Shown: piece by piece, positions 17,993-27,608 of the stretch | Position numbering within the stretch: the first letter of the stretch is position 1 | Layout: every line of letters starts with the position of its first letter | Origin: Paenibacillus sp. PL91 | Lineage (GTDB): Bacteria > Bacillota > Bacilli > Paenibacillales > Paenibacillaceae | DNA: 64,000 bases | Direction of reading: 5' to 3' | Assembly (NCBI RefSeq): GCF_012935325.2 | Contig: NZ_JABBYG020000004.1 | Coordinates: 248,001-312,000 of the forward strand | The notes under the pieces: generated by a model | Seen by the model: the letters and a program-made list of their open reading frames with translations, nothing else | What the model was told of the DNA's origin: nothing | Database searches by the model: none | Translations under genes and position numbers: made by a program

Positions 17993-18045
17993 GGCCTGTG
18001 TATCTAGATGTTCCATTGGAACGGAGGGTCACAGGCCTTTAGTTT
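17993..18045 (+). terminator. Terminator after the GH30 gene
   Basis: GGCCTGTG (17993-18000) pairs with CACAGGCC (18030-18037), with a short inner TTCCATTGGAA hairpin in the loop and a T-rich tail (tttagtttt). Confidence 0.65.
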
Positions 18046-18048
18046 TAG

Positions 18049-18415
18049 AATGTTTAGTTATAGTTCCTAAATGACATCTGGTTATGTCCACAACCTCAAT
18101 GCCTTATGAACATGAATCGATGTCATTTATGAATGGGTTGGACAAGCATGCCCTTGGATGACGATACACTCTCATCGTTGGATAATTGTAGCAGGCAGAC
18201 CTGCTTCAGCTATGCTATTATTTTGACAGAATGATACGATAGATTTAGGCATCGATTATTCCCCCTCGTATTTCTTAAACCTCGTGATACAGCCCCTGAT
18301 TCATAGCATGTTCTAGTAGAGAGAAATCAATTTAAGCTAAAGGGAAGTGTCGAGCAGCCAATAAACATAAGGAGAGGTTTCTTTTTTTCGGTCAGATTCT
18401 TACGACTCACACCAT
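18049..18415. other. Intergenic stretch, no gene seen
   Basis: About 370 bases with no credible reading frame. It includes a TTGACA hexamer (18223-18228) whose -10 partner is poor (TAGGCA, 18246-18251), and a small GCAGG/CCTGC hairpin near 18191-18204. It presumably carries the promoter of the two-component genes that follow, but I cannot fix it. Confidence 0.4.
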
Positions 18416-18428
18416 AGGAGAATCCAAG

Positions 18429-20252
18429 ATGAAAAGCTGGAACGACTACCTGCTGAAGAGTAAAATGTTCATCGTGTTCTCCGCGGTGTCGCTGTTTATC
18501 GTCATACTGACATGCATTATTTTTTACTACAAAAATGTAAGCGATATCAAAAGTCAGACTTTGTCGCTATCCGACACGATTACCAGGCAGTTCAGCCGGA
18601 CCTTCGAGCTTTACATTCAGGATATGGAGAAGCTCTCTGTCTCCATTATTGGCGATCCGATCATTCAGCAAAGTCTGATCGATCATTACCGAATTCAGGA
18701 ATCTGTCGCGCAGAACGAGATCGAGCTGACGATCAACAACAGGCTGTTCACCCATCTTCAGCCACGGCCACAACTGCAGAGCATCTATATCTTCACGACG
18801 GACGCTGCCGCTTACTTCGTATCGAAGGGAGGGGGACCCAAGGTAAGCTTCAATCTGCGGGACGAGAGCTGGTATGAGAAACGGCTGGAGATGCCCGGCA
18901 TCAAATTTCTGCTTCGGCCCGTCACAACGGAGAAGACGGGCAGCGATGATGAAGCCCAGGTTATTTCCTTTGTGCGGAACATCAACCGTATTCCCTATCG
19001 GGATGTTCTGGGGTATATGAAAATTAATATCAACGTTGATGTCGTCAAGGACATGCTCGTCAATTCGGACAGCAACGACGTTGAACGGAACATGAGAGCG
19101 TTCATTATAACCGATGAAGGCAACGTCATCTATGACGACAGAAACGAGCTGACGGGCAGCGAAAATCCGGGTATCGATCTTTCGATCTTCCAGGGCAACC
19201 GCCAATCCGACGAGGTGATATGGAACGACGTGAGCTATCTCTATACGACGTCGAAGTCCTCATACACAAAATGGAATACGCTGATTCTGATTCCGAACGA
19301 ATTTCTGCTGTCTAAGCAGAAACGATCCACCTATATTCTCATTCTCGTTGGTATGCTTGCGATGGGGCTGATTGCATTTGTTTCCTATGCGTTGTCCTAT
19401 CAGATCACGCTTCCTCTACGAAATCTGATGAAGAAGATGGCGCGTGTCGAGCAGGGGGACTTAAGCCAGAGAATGGAGGTGTCCGGCAACAATGAGATCA
19501 GCCGTCTAAGCCGTATATACAACAATATGCTGGACAGTATTACCCGGCTGATCAGCGAAGTGTACACATCCAAATTGGCGGAGAATAATGCGCAGCTATC
19601 GGCGCTGCAGGCGCAGATCAACCCGCATTTTCTGTACAACACGCTTAATATCATGAAGTCAATCAGTCGGGTTCGAGGCATCGAAGAGGTTGCCGAGATG
19701 GCAGAATCGCTGGCGGAGCTGTTCAAATACAGCATGAAAAATCTTCACCATCCCATCCCGCTGCGTGACGAGATGGATCATATCAGCAATTACATGAATA
19801 TCCAGCAGCACCGGTTCGGCAGCCGCTTCGCGTTCAGTATGGACGTACCGGAGCCGTTGCTGGAAGCATCAGTGCTGAAGCTTACCGTGCAGCCGTTGGT
19901 TGAGAACGCTATCGTTCATGGGCTTGGCAAGGTCAAGTCCGGCGGGCGAATCGGCATCGCTGTCAGGCTGCTCGGCGGTGAACTGATTATCGAAGTTTCC
20001 GACAACGGCTGCGGTATCGAAGAGGAGCGCATCCACATGCTGCGCAGGAGGTTGGCGAGCATCCAAGCGGCGGACGCTTACGACGAGGATGAGCTGGGTA
20101 TAGGCCTGTCCAATATCGCTCAGCGGATCAAGCTGTTCCACGGTGACAAATACGGCGTTGAACTAATAAGTGCTACTGGCCGTGGAACGACTGTCAGGCT
20201 GACGTTCCCATATGAGCTTTTCGTCAAGGTGAAAGGAGAGTCCGGATTATGA
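18429..20252 (+). CDS. YesM-type sensor histidine kinase
   Basis: A 607-residue membrane kinase. TM1 is about residues 12-34, followed by an extracellular Cache-like sensor (about 35-295), TM2 (about 299-320), a HAMP linker and a LytS/YesM-type His_kinase domain with phospho-accepting H400 in QINPHFLYNTLN. The C-terminal ATPase domain has VENAIVHG and GIGLSNI. ATG 18429 follows AGGAG by eight bases. The last four bases overlap the response regulator start (ATGA). Such pairs sense extracellular oligosaccharides, often through the cognate binding protein, and activate adjacent sugar-uptake genes. The transporter at 22073-25300 is the obvious target. Confidence 0.92.
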   Translation: MKSWNDYLLKSKMFIVFSAVSLFIVILTCIIFYYKNVSDIKSQTLSLSDTITRQFSRTFELYIQDMEKLSVSIIGDPIIQQSLIDHYRIQESVAQNEIELTINNRLFTHLQPRPQLQSIYIFTTDAAAYFVSKGGGPKVSFNLRDESWYEKRLEMPGIKFLLRPVTTEKTGSDDEAQVISFVRNINRIPYRDVLGYMKININVDVVKDMLVNSDSNDVERNMRAFIITDEGNVIYDDRNELTGSENPGIDLSIFQGNRQSDEVIWNDVSYLYTTSKSSYTKWNTLILIPNEFLLSKQKRSTYILILVGMLAMGLIAFVSYALSYQITLPLRNLMKKMARVEQGDLSQRMEVSGNNEISRLSRIYNNMLDSITRLISEVYTSKLAENNAQLSALQAQINPHFLYNTLNIMKSISRVRGIEEVAEMAESLAELFKYSMKNLHHPIPLRDEMDHISNYMNIQQHRFGSRFAFSMDVPEPLLEASVLKLTVQPLVENAIVHGLGKVKSGGRIGIAVRLLGGELIIEVSDNGCGIEEERIHMLRRRLASIQAADAYDEDELGIGLSNIAQRIKLFHGDKYGVELISATGRGTTVRLTFPYELFVKVKGESGL

Positions 20253-21751
20253 ATTTATTTCTGGTGGAAGACGAGCGATGGGCGCTGGCGGAGCTCGAGA
20301 TCCTCTTCAAACGCTACGAACCGCAGCATCGCGTGCTTGCATTCGAGAACGGGGAAGATGCGCTTGAGGCAGCGAAATCCGTAGTCCCGCATCTATTGCT
20401 GACCGACATCACGATGCCGGGCATGGACGGAGTGGAGCTATTGGCTGAAATCGGGCGCAGCCATCCGGAAGCCAAGGGGATCATTCTTAGTGTCCATGAC
20501 GATTTTGCGTATGCGCAGCGCGGGATGCAAGCTGGCGTGACGGACTACTTGCTGAAGCCTGTCAGGAAAGAGACGCTTTACATGGCGGTAGACCGCATGC
20601 TTGCGCGTATCGAAGACGAGTCCCGCAGCCGGAGCGACCGTGCCGAGTGGTCTCTTCTGCAGCGGCTGCTGTCCGTGGACGCGCTGGAGCGCGGGAAGCC
20701 AGCGGCAGCCGAGCAGCAGTCCATGTTCATGGCGCTGCTGCTACTGGGTAACTTTGCATCGCCGCTCACTTGGAAGGATGCCGGACTTGACGCATCGGAC
20801 ATTCTCGCGCATTTCGGGAGTGGTTTGAACGGGGAGTCGGATTGTTACTGCGTCACGATCGACAGCCGCCGCAGAATGCTGCTGCTGCCAGCAGGCAATG
20901 AGGCATATACGCAACTGCTAAAGACAAGACTTAAATCGCTCATTCAGTATGCGGAGGCCCGCGGCATTCTGCTCCATGTGAGCTTCGGAATGAAGAGTGA
21001 GAGCGAGAGTCTAAACCGCAGCTTCGTCCGTCTTAGCAAGCAGCTGGAAGAACATTTGCGGATCGGCGTGCCAACCTGGGCAGCGCCGGATATGAAGCCG
21101 GCTGTGCCCGATATCAGTGGAATTTGGGTGAAGGTGCGCGCCCTGCAAGCGCAGATCAAAGCGGGCGATATGGCCAGAGGACGAGACACGGTATCGCGCA
21201 TTGTTGCGGGCCTTCAGTGCAAAGAGGTCACCCAAAAGCAGCTGACGCAGTTCGCTATCGATCTGTTCTACTCGTTGAAGTTCAATCTGCAATCTGAGTC
21301 CAAGGCACTGCTGCAGGAGGAAATGAGCCTGCTGAATGAAGCGATCGACTACGAGCCGATTACAGAATGGCTTACGGCAGCGGTATTCGGGATTGCTGGG
21401 AAATGCGAATCAAAGGAGCAGAAGCCGAAAGGGCTCGTACCGGTGGTGATGAACTGGATCCACGCTAATTATCAAGGCGACCTTTCCCTTCAGCAGTTTG
21501 CTTTGGAGCATCATGTCAGTCTTGGACATTTATCCCGATTGTTCAAAAGCCAGACCGGCTATAACTTCTCCGACTATGTGATCGGCTACCGGATCGGCAA
21601 AGCAAAGGAGCTGCTCGACGACGGCACGTCGCGTCCATCGGAAGTCGGCGGGCTGGTCGGATACGAGGATGCCAAGCATTTCTCTCACTTGTTTAAGAGA
21701 ATAACGGGCGAAACGCCGACCGCCTACGCAAAACGCAAAATGAACGAATAA
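20249..21751 (+). CDS. YesN-type response regulator with AraC DNA-binding domain
   Basis: A 500-residue regulator. The N-terminal receiver carries D53 in LTDITMPGMDG, the acidic pair E7-D8 and K103-region KPV. There is a long central linker of about 250 residues, and two helix-turn-helices of the AraC type at about 400-500 (LSRLFKSQTGYNFSDYV, then VGYEDAKHFSHLFKRITGETP). It is translated by coupling with the kinase gene. It probably activates the sugar transporter downstream. Confidence 0.92.
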   Translation: MNLFLVEDERWALAELEILFKRYEPQHRVLAFENGEDALEAAKSVVPHLLLTDITMPGMDGVELLAEIGRSHPEAKGIILSVHDDFAYAQRGMQAGVTDYLLKPVRKETLYMAVDRMLARIEDESRSRSDRAEWSLLQRLLSVDALERGKPAAAEQQSMFMALLLLGNFASPLTWKDAGLDASDILAHFGSGLNGESDCYCVTIDSRRRMLLLPAGNEAYTQLLKTRLKSLIQYAEARGILLHVSFGMKSESESLNRSFVRLSKQLEEHLRIGVPTWAAPDMKPAVPDISGIWVKVRALQAQIKAGDMARGRDTVSRIVAGLQCKEVTQKQLTQFAIDLFYSLKFNLQSESKALLQEEMSLLNEAIDYEPITEWLTAAVFGIAGKCESKEQKPKGLVPVVMNWIHANYQGDLSLQQFALEHHVSLGHLSRLFKSQTGYNFSDYVIGYRIGKAKELLDDGTSRPSEVGGLVGYEDAKHFSHLFKRITGETPTAYAKRKMNE

Positions 21752-21956
21752 GACGAATGCAAGTAGACGATTAGAGGGTTAGAGGGTTATGCACCTTCGA
21801 AAACGGATCGTTTCCTCACCCGAGCCATTACTTTTTCCCAAAATGGAAAAATTACCCCCTTAAAATAGCAAATGAGCAGGTATGCATCAAAATCAGAAAC
21901 TCGTAAACTGAAACTACGAGGGGACCCGGGCCCTTGGAACGGAAGAACGCTCTTGT

Positions 21957-21970
21957 TGCAAGCGTATTCA
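21957..21970. promoter_or_regulatory. cre-like site before the CUT1 transporter
   Basis: TGCAAGCGTATTCA fits the cre consensus TGNAANCGNWNNCA and lies about 100 bases before the binding-protein start. This argues against coding starts upstream of 22073 and suggests CcpA control. Confidence 0.5.
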
Positions 21971-22072
21971 ATCATGAAGTTGAAACTTACGGAATCAGAG
22001 ATGCGAAGAGGGGCAACAATGGACGGCTGCCGAAGGGAGCACGATCCATGCCTACAAAGGGAGGCTGCGGAA

Positions 22073-23443
22073 ATGATGAAACGAACGACAAGCAGAACAC
22101 TTTCATTCGTGACAAGCCTGATTATGATCATGGTGCTGCTCGCCGGCTGCGGCGGCAATAATGCGCCCGCGACGAGCAACAACACCGGCGGCGCAAGCGG
22201 TGAAACGAACGCGAAAACCGACGCCACCAGTGAACCTGCAGAGAAAACGACGTTGACCCTGATGGTGGGCAATACGGGCACAACGCTCGAGGCGCTTAAA
22301 GCTGTTGGCACGGAAGCAGAGAAAAAGCTGAATATCGCCATTGAGTACGACATCAAACCGGATGGCACGGAAGGCGACAACCTGGTTAAGACGCGCTTAG
22401 CAACGGGTGATATGTCCGACCTGCTCGTTTATAACACGGGTTCGCTGCTGAAGGCCGTTAATCCGGTGGAAAATTTCCTTGACGTGACGAATGAGACGTT
22501 CATGGCTGACGTGCTTGATTCCTTCAAAACCGTCGTAACCGTCGATGGCAAGGTGTACGGTGCGCCCGTCGGCTCAAGCTCCGCTGGTGCGATTTTGTAC
22601 AACAAGAAGGTGTACGGCGAGCTGGGATTGACCGTTCCGCAAACGTGGGACGAATTCATGGCCAACAATGAGAAGATTAAAGCTGCGGGCAAGACGGCCG
22701 TTCTCGCTTCCTACAAGGATACCTGGACGTCCCAGTTGTTTGTCCTCGGTGATTACTATAACGTACAGGCGCAGGTTCCAAATTTCGCAGACGATTACAC
22801 GAACAACAAAGCGAAGTATGCGACGATACCAGAGGCACTGCGCAGCTTCGAAAAGACGGAGGAGCCGTTCAAAGCCGGCTACATGAATAAGGACTTCCTG
22901 GCCACGACGTATGATGTAGCCTTGAAGATGCTGGCCGAGGGCACAGGCGTACATTATCCAATGCTGACGAGCGCTTTAGATTCCATCTTGCTAAATAGCC
23001 CGGACAAGATCAACGACATTGGCGTTTTCCCGATTCCGAGCGACAGCGCAGACGTCAACGGACTGACAGTATGGATGCCTAGCGGCCTGTATATCAACAA
23101 GAACAGCAAGAAAATAGAAGCCGCCAAAAAGTTCACGGAATACTTCGTATCTAAGGAGGGCCAAGCGATATTTGCCTCCAAAGTGAAGGCGGCAGGCCCC
23201 AATGTCATCAAAGGAATCGAGCTTCCCGACGATGCTTACGAAGGCGTCAAAGAAATGCAGAAATACTTTGATGAGGGCAGGACGGCACCTGCACTTGAGT
23301 TCGTATCGCCGGTCAAAGGCCCGAACCTGGAGAACCTCACCGTCGCTGTCGGCAGCGGCATCACTTCCGCGCAGAAGGGCGCCGAGGACTATGACAAAGA
23401 CATTCTGAAACAGGCGCAGCAATTGAATTTGCCAGGCTGGTAG
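22073..23443 (+). CDS. CUT1 sugar-binding lipoprotein
   Basis: A 456-residue extracellular solute receptor. Signal peptide MMKRTTSRT plus hydrophobic core ends in lipobox VLLAGC, followed by an Asn/Thr/Ala-rich linker. The fold is SBP_bac_1 with typical segments AILYNKKVYGELGL, PQTWDEF and a late SKEGQAIF. ATG 22073 (next to ATG 22076) follows AAAGGGAGG by eight bases. The open frame runs farther upstream but lacks a signal sequence and ribosome site. It pairs with the permeases at 23535 and 24398. The ligand is unknown. The downstream dehydrogenases and sulfatase-family enzymes suggest a substituted (sulfated or phosphorylated) sugar. Confidence 0.9.
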   Translation: MMKRTTSRTLSFVTSLIMIMVLLAGCGGNNAPATSNNTGGASGETNAKTDATSEPAEKTTLTLMVGNTGTTLEALKAVGTEAEKKLNIAIEYDIKPDGTEGDNLVKTRLATGDMSDLLVYNTGSLLKAVNPVENFLDVTNETFMADVLDSFKTVVTVDGKVYGAPVGSSSAGAILYNKKVYGELGLTVPQTWDEFMANNEKIKAAGKTAVLASYKDTWTSQLFVLGDYYNVQAQVPNFADDYTNNKAKYATIPEALRSFEKTEEPFKAGYMNKDFLATTYDVALKMLAEGTGVHYPMLTSALDSILLNSPDKINDIGVFPIPSDSADVNGLTVWMPSGLYINKNSKKIEAAKKFTEYFVSKEGQAIFASKVKAAGPNVIKGIELPDDAYEGVKEMQKYFDEGRTAPALEFVSPVKGPNLENLTVAVGSGITSAQKGAEDYDKDILKQAQQLNLPGW

Positions 23444-23534
23444 ACCGCCCGCCGTAAGCCGAAATTCTAGTTGGAGACGGGGCTCCGCGCAAAACGCTGC
23501 GGGGTCCGTTTTCTCCGGAAAGAAGGAGAGAGCC

Positions 23535-24401
23535 ATGACCAAGCTGACGATTCGAACCTACTCGTATTTGTTTCTTGTGCCCGCATTTCTAATCTACTTC
23601 GTTTTCTATTTGCTGCCAACCGTGTTATCGCTGTTCTTCAGCATGACTCGTTGGACCCTCACCGATTGGGATTTCATCGGCTTTGACAATTATGTCACTT
23701 TTTTCTCGGAGACGGCGCTCAGCATCGGCTTCCGGAACACGTTAATTTACGCGGTTGTAACCTGTGGTCTCAAGGTCATTCTGGGCCTCTTGCTCGGCGC
23801 GTTCCTTACCTCTGCCGCTCTGTTTAAAAACTATCTGCGTTCCGTTATTTTCTTTCCGACACTGCTCAGTACAATTGCGGTCGGGATCGCGTTCTCCATT
23901 ATGATGCATCCTTCGTCAGGACTGATTAATACAAGTCTGGCCGCGCTTGGCATTACTGGACCAGATTGGCTCGGCAATACGAAGATTGCGCTGCTGTCAG
24001 TTGCCCTAGTAGACGTATGGAAAGGTATCGGCATCGCTACCGTTATCTATATCGCGGGCATTTCGGCGATTCCTGGTGAGTATTACGAAGCGCTCAAAAT
24101 CGACGGCGGGAGCAGCATGAACGCATTCCGGTACATCACGGTTCCATTAAGCAGACCGGCGATGAATTCGGTCATCATACTGGCATTTATCGGAGGGCTT
24201 CGTTCCTTCGACCTGATCTGGGCCATGACTAAGGGGGGGCCGGGTTTCACGACCGACCTGATCGCCTCGATCATATACAAGCAGTATCAGGCTGGCTTCT
24301 ACGGCCTAGCGACTGCGGGCAACGTCATCCTGTTCATCGGCGTGTCACTGCTGGCGTTTCCCTTGTATAAGTACCTGACGAAAAGCGAGGTGCATTTATG
24401 A
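23535..24401 (+). CDS. CUT1 ABC permease, MalF/UgpA type
   Basis: A 288-residue inner-membrane permease with six hydrophobic spans and the EAA loop YYEALKIDGGSSMNAFRYITVPL. AAGGAGAG lies six bases before ATG 23535. The stop overlaps the next permease start by four bases. It forms the importer with the MalG-type partner and the lipoprotein at 22073. The ATPase is not encoded here. Confidence 0.92.
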   Translation: MTKLTIRTYSYLFLVPAFLIYFVFYLLPTVLSLFFSMTRWTLTDWDFIGFDNYVTFFSETALSIGFRNTLIYAVVTCGLKVILGLLLGAFLTSAALFKNYLRSVIFFPTLLSTIAVGIAFSIMMHPSSGLINTSLAALGITGPDWLGNTKIALLSVALVDVWKGIGIATVIYIAGISAIPGEYYEALKIDGGSSMNAFRYITVPLSRPAMNSVIILAFIGGLRSFDLIWAMTKGGPGFTTDLIASIIYKQYQAGFYGLATAGNVILFIGVSLLAFPLYKYLTKSEVHL

Positions 24402-25300
24402 GCAGGGAAATGAGCAGGATCATGGATAAAAGCGTGGGCAAGGCGCTGAGCCGCGAAAACACCGGGATCAGCAGCAAAGCTAAGAGGGTTATCATAGCGG
24501 TGTTCGCGCTGGTGCTCAGCACCGCCATCTTCTGGATTCCGTTCTATTTCGTCATCATCAACTCCTTTAAGAGTCAAGCAGAATCCGCGCTCATGAATAT
24601 GTCGTGGCCGAAATCGTTTCATATTTTGGAAAATTACAGGGATGTGTTGACTGCCTCCGATCATATGCTTGTCCGCGCCTTTTACAACAGCATGCTGCTG
24701 ACCGTTCTGTCGATCGCTGTACTGATCATCGTCAGCGCGATGGCCGGTTTTGTCTTGCATCGCCGCGAAGGGGGGCCGTTTTCTTCCTTCTTAAACTTTC
24801 TTGTATTGGCCGGCTTGATGATTCCGCCAGCTATCGTGCCTACGATCTGGGTGCTCGACTCGATCGGATTGTTCAAGACGCTAGCCGGCATCACCTTCGT
24901 GGAGGTTGCGCTTCATTTTCCGTTCGCGGCGATTTTGTACAAAGCGTTTGTGGCAACGCTGCCTCGCGAGATCGATGAAAGCGCGCTGATCGATGGGGCG
25001 GGCGGCGGGCGGTTGTTTTTCAGCATTATATTTCCTCTACTAAAGCCCGTCACTTCAACCATCATTGTGCTTGAATCGATCAATGTCTTCAATGATTTTG
25101 TCAATCCGCTCTACTTCTTCCCAGGCTCGGACAACGCGACGGTGCAGCTGACGCTGTACAACTTCATGAGCCGGTTCACGACATCGTGGAATCTGCTGTT
25201 TGCCGATATCGTTCTGATCTCTATCCCGATGCTCATTCTGTTCATTTTCTTCAATAAGCAAATTGTAGCCGGCATGACGGCAGGCGCCGTTAAGGGGTAA
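24398..25300 (+). CDS. CUT1 ABC permease, MalG/UgpE type
   Basis: A 300-residue permease with six spans and an EAA loop (IDESALIDGAGGGRLFFSIIFPL). It starts at ATG 24398 in the ATGA overlap, with GAGGTG at 24386-24391. Starts at internal Met residues 5 or 9 are also possible. It is followed by a weak terminator and a separate transcription unit. Confidence 0.92.
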   Translation: MSREMSRIMDKSVGKALSRENTGISSKAKRVIIAVFALVLSTAIFWIPFYFVIINSFKSQAESALMNMSWPKSFHILENYRDVLTASDHMLVRAFYNSMLLTVLSIAVLIIVSAMAGFVLHRREGGPFSSFLNFLVLAGLMIPPAIVPTIWVLDSIGLFKTLAGITFVEVALHFPFAAILYKAFVATLPREIDESALIDGAGGGRLFFSIIFPLLKPVTSTIIVLESINVFNDFVNPLYFFPGSDNATVQLTLYNFMSRFTTSWNLLFADIVLISIPMLILFIFFNKQIVAGMTAGAVKG

Positions 25301-25369
25301 TCGAGCCAGAACTGCTGGAGTCAGGTGCATGGAACACGGCATGGATCAGTACGATCTGATGTATAAACG

Positions 25370-25388
25370 AAATCGAGCGATTTTTTTA
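25370..25388 (+). terminator. Short intrinsic terminator
   Basis: AAATC/GATTT (25370-25374 with 25379-25383) around a four-base loop merges into a seven-T tract. The stem is short and AT-rich, so read-through into the oxidoreductase operon is likely. Confidence 0.5.
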
Positions 25389-25466
25389 TAGAAAACGGTC
25401 CCGATCGGAAAGGTTTTTGTCCCGAACCGCCATGATTCGGACTGAAAGAGACAGTATGATGGAAAT

Positions 25467-25480
25467 ATAAAGCGTTTACA
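25467..25480. promoter_or_regulatory. cre-like site before the oxidoreductase/sulfatase operon
   Basis: ATAAAGCGTTTACA matches the cre core (AAAGCGTTTACA) with one deviation at the usual G of TG. It lies 95 bases before the first Gfo/Idh gene. Confidence 0.45.
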
Positions 25481-25561
25481 ACTATGATGGCTTGACGATT
25501 CGACTAGTGATCTTATCTTGGAACATGATTATTCAATTCAGAGGACGAGAGGATGTTGAAC

Positions 25562-26668
25562 ATGGCGGTCAAAATCGGAATCGTAGGCATGAACGGTATC
25601 GGCAACAACCATGCAAACTGCTATAAGGAGGATGAATTGGCTGATGTCGTTGCGGTATGCGACGTCATCAAGGAGCGCGCCGACGCGGCTGCGGAGAAGC
25701 ACGGTGTAAAGGCGTACTATACGCTCAAGGACATGATCGAGAACGAGCCCGACCTTCAGGTCGTCGATGTGACGACAGGCGGCATCGACAACGGCAGCTG
25801 GCATTTTGAACCGGCGATGGAAGCCATGTCTTACGGAAAGCACGTGCTGGTGGAGAAGCCGCTGTGCAACGATGTGCGCGAAGGCCGCCAGATGGTGGCT
25901 TTTGCCGAGAAGCAGAATGTGTATCTAGGCTGCAACCTGAACCATTACTTCACGCCGCCAGCTGAGAAGGCGAAGCAATATATGGATAGCGGCGAGGTGG
26001 GCGAACTGGTCTACTGCCTGGCCAAAATGGGTTTCAACGGCGGCGAGCGCAACTATTCCCTGGCCAGCTCGGACAAAATCAAGGGCCACCCTTACTTTCA
26101 CATGCGGGCTTTTCTGACACACCCATTCAGTGTCATGCGCCATTTCTGCGGCGATATCACGCATATCCAGACGTTCTCCGACCGTCCTGGCTTCCGGCGC
26201 AGCGCAGGCGACGTTATGGTGTCCATCAACAGCATCCATATGAAATTCGCAAATGGCGGTGTCGGCTATCTATTGAGTCAGCGCGGCGATGCGGTCTACG
26301 GATTAGGCGGCTGGTGGAGTCTGGAGGTTGCGGGCTCAAAGGGGACATTCACAATTGAGAACTGCGTCGAGAAAGTGTCGTTCTGGAAAGCGGACAAAGG
26401 CATACCCGCCATCAGCGTTCAGGCTGAGCCGGAAGTGACGGATTTTGGCACGAACGATTTCAACCGGACATTCAACAATCGGCTGCATGCGTTTCTGGAG
26501 GATGTTGACGGCAAGGTATCTCCGGATGCGCTGCGCGCCAGCGGGCGCGATGCGCTTGCTGTGCTGGAGTATGTGCATGCGGTGCAGGAGTCGTATGAAC
26601 GGGGTGGCGAGGTCGTTCGGCCGCAGCCGCTGCCGCCGCTGCACGGCGATCCGTTTTATTTGAAATAA
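25562..26668 (+). CDS. Gfo/Idh/MocA-family oxidoreductase (first paralogue)
   Basis: A 368-residue NAD(P)-dependent sugar dehydrogenase. The Rossmann motif is GIVGMNGIGNNH with VVAVCD after strand 2. EKPLCNDV carries the family Lys, and there is a C-terminal alpha/beta substrate domain. ATG 25562 (MAVKIGIVG) is nine bases after GAGG; ATG 25553 lies directly on the purine-rich site and is less likely. It is clearly paralogous to the protein at 29000 (both have HFEPAM and the CNLNH-FTP segment). The pair may oxidise and re-reduce a sugar position (a 3-keto intermediate, as known for other paired Gfo/Idh enzymes). This pathway assignment is inferred. Confidence 0.85.
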   Translation: MAVKIGIVGMNGIGNNHANCYKEDELADVVAVCDVIKERADAAAEKHGVKAYYTLKDMIENEPDLQVVDVTTGGIDNGSWHFEPAMEAMSYGKHVLVEKPLCNDVREGRQMVAFAEKQNVYLGCNLNHYFTPPAEKAKQYMDSGEVGELVYCLAKMGFNGGERNYSLASSDKIKGHPYFHMRAFLTHPFSVMRHFCGDITHIQTFSDRPGFRRSAGDVMVSINSIHMKFANGGVGYLLSQRGDAVYGLGGWWSLEVAGSKGTFTIENCVEKVSFWKADKGIPAISVQAEPEVTDFGTNDFNRTFNNRLHAFLEDVDGKVSPDALRASGRDALAVLEYVHAVQESYERGGEVVRPQPLPPLHGDPFYLK

Positions 26669-26769
26669 TCGCGTTAAAATGACGTGAGGCACCGATGCTT
26701 CCGATTCATTAGCTGAATTCTATTCACTTATACATGCTTTACTAATCGATCATTCAGGAGGACTCTTAC

Positions 26770-27573
26770 ATGATTAAATTGGGTGTCAATTCCGTGCTGT
26801 TCAAAGAGTTCGATTTTGCCGTAGCGGCGAAGCATATTGCAGCTTGCGGCTACGACGGTGTAGAGATCGCCGCGATTCAAGGAATGTGCGAGCATCTGGA
26901 TCTCAGCCGCTGGAGGGATCAGAAGAGCGAGCTGCAGGCGATTGTGCAGGAGAACGGACTGACGTTTCTCTCGACTGAGGTTGCGTCGCTGAAAGAGGAA
27001 CGGCTGCTGCCGGCTTTCGAAGCTGCCGCTGAAATGGGTATTCCGATCGTCAATGTTGGCCCAGGCGGGAAGCTGGGCGTCGAAGAAGACCTGCAGGCGT
27101 CGATTGAGATGCTTGCTAGGATGGCGGAGAGGGCCGCTTCGTTTGGCATTACGCTCTGCGTGAAGGCACATGTCGGCAACGCCATCCACAATACGCCGAC
27201 CACGCTGCGTGCGATGGAGGCGATCGCTTCTCCTGCGTTCGGCATCGACATGGACCCCAGCCATATCCACCGTGCCGGCGAAAATGCAGAAAAAGCGCTG
27301 CCCGCCGTACTTAGTCGCGTGAAGCATGTTCATATCCGTGACTGCAAGGGTCGTGAGCAGGGACCTGGACCGATCGCCCTGCAGGCGTGCGGACGCGGCG
27401 ACATCGATCTGTACGGCTACTGCAAAGCAATGGTTGACGGAGGTTACGCTGGACCGGTTGTCGTTGAGGTGATCGGCTCTGCACCGGAGCATACGCTTGC
27501 GCTAGTATCCATCGTAGCCGCGGAGTCTTACGGCTACCTCAATGCCGTCCTTAAACAGCTGAACGCGCGATAA
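26770..27573 (+). CDS. Sugar phosphate isomerase/epimerase family protein
   Basis: A 267-residue TIM-barrel enzyme of the xylose-isomerase-like superfamily. It has GYDGVEIAAI near the N-terminus, FLSTEVASL, FGIDMDPSHIHR, VKHVHIRDCKG and VVVEVIG, the last four bearing metal-site residues. AGGAGG precedes ATG 26770. Companion of the two Gfo/Idh dehydrogenases. In comparable loci such proteins epimerise, isomerise or eliminate at a keto-sugar. The exact reaction cannot be read from sequence. Confidence 0.82.
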   Translation: MIKLGVNSVLFKEFDFAVAAKHIAACGYDGVEIAAIQGMCEHLDLSRWRDQKSELQAIVQENGLTFLSTEVASLKEERLLPAFEAAAEMGIPIVNVGPGGKLGVEEDLQASIEMLARMAERAASFGITLCVKAHVGNAIHNTPTTLRAMEAIASPAFGIDMDPSHIHRAGENAEKALPAVLSRVKHVHIRDCKGREQGPGPIALQACGRGDIDLYGYCKAMVDGGYAGPVVVEVIGSAPEHTLALVSIVAAESYGYLNAVLKQLNAR

Positions 27574-27608
27574 AAAGCAATATTTTCATCCAAAAGGAGG
27601 ATTTCAAT

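Noticed and set aside
18060..18145. Possible degraded mobile-element end with ATGACAT/ATGTCAT arms
   Set aside because: The arms are short and no transposase remnant or target duplication is visible.
21768..21790. Short direct repeat of TTAGAGGG
   Set aside because: Only two full copies, no associated element; probably chance.
21787..22380. Long open frame on the minus strand opposite the CUT1 binding protein
   Set aside because: It is antisense to a clear lipoprotein signal and has no ribosome site; such antisense frames are common in this GC range and occur throughout the window.
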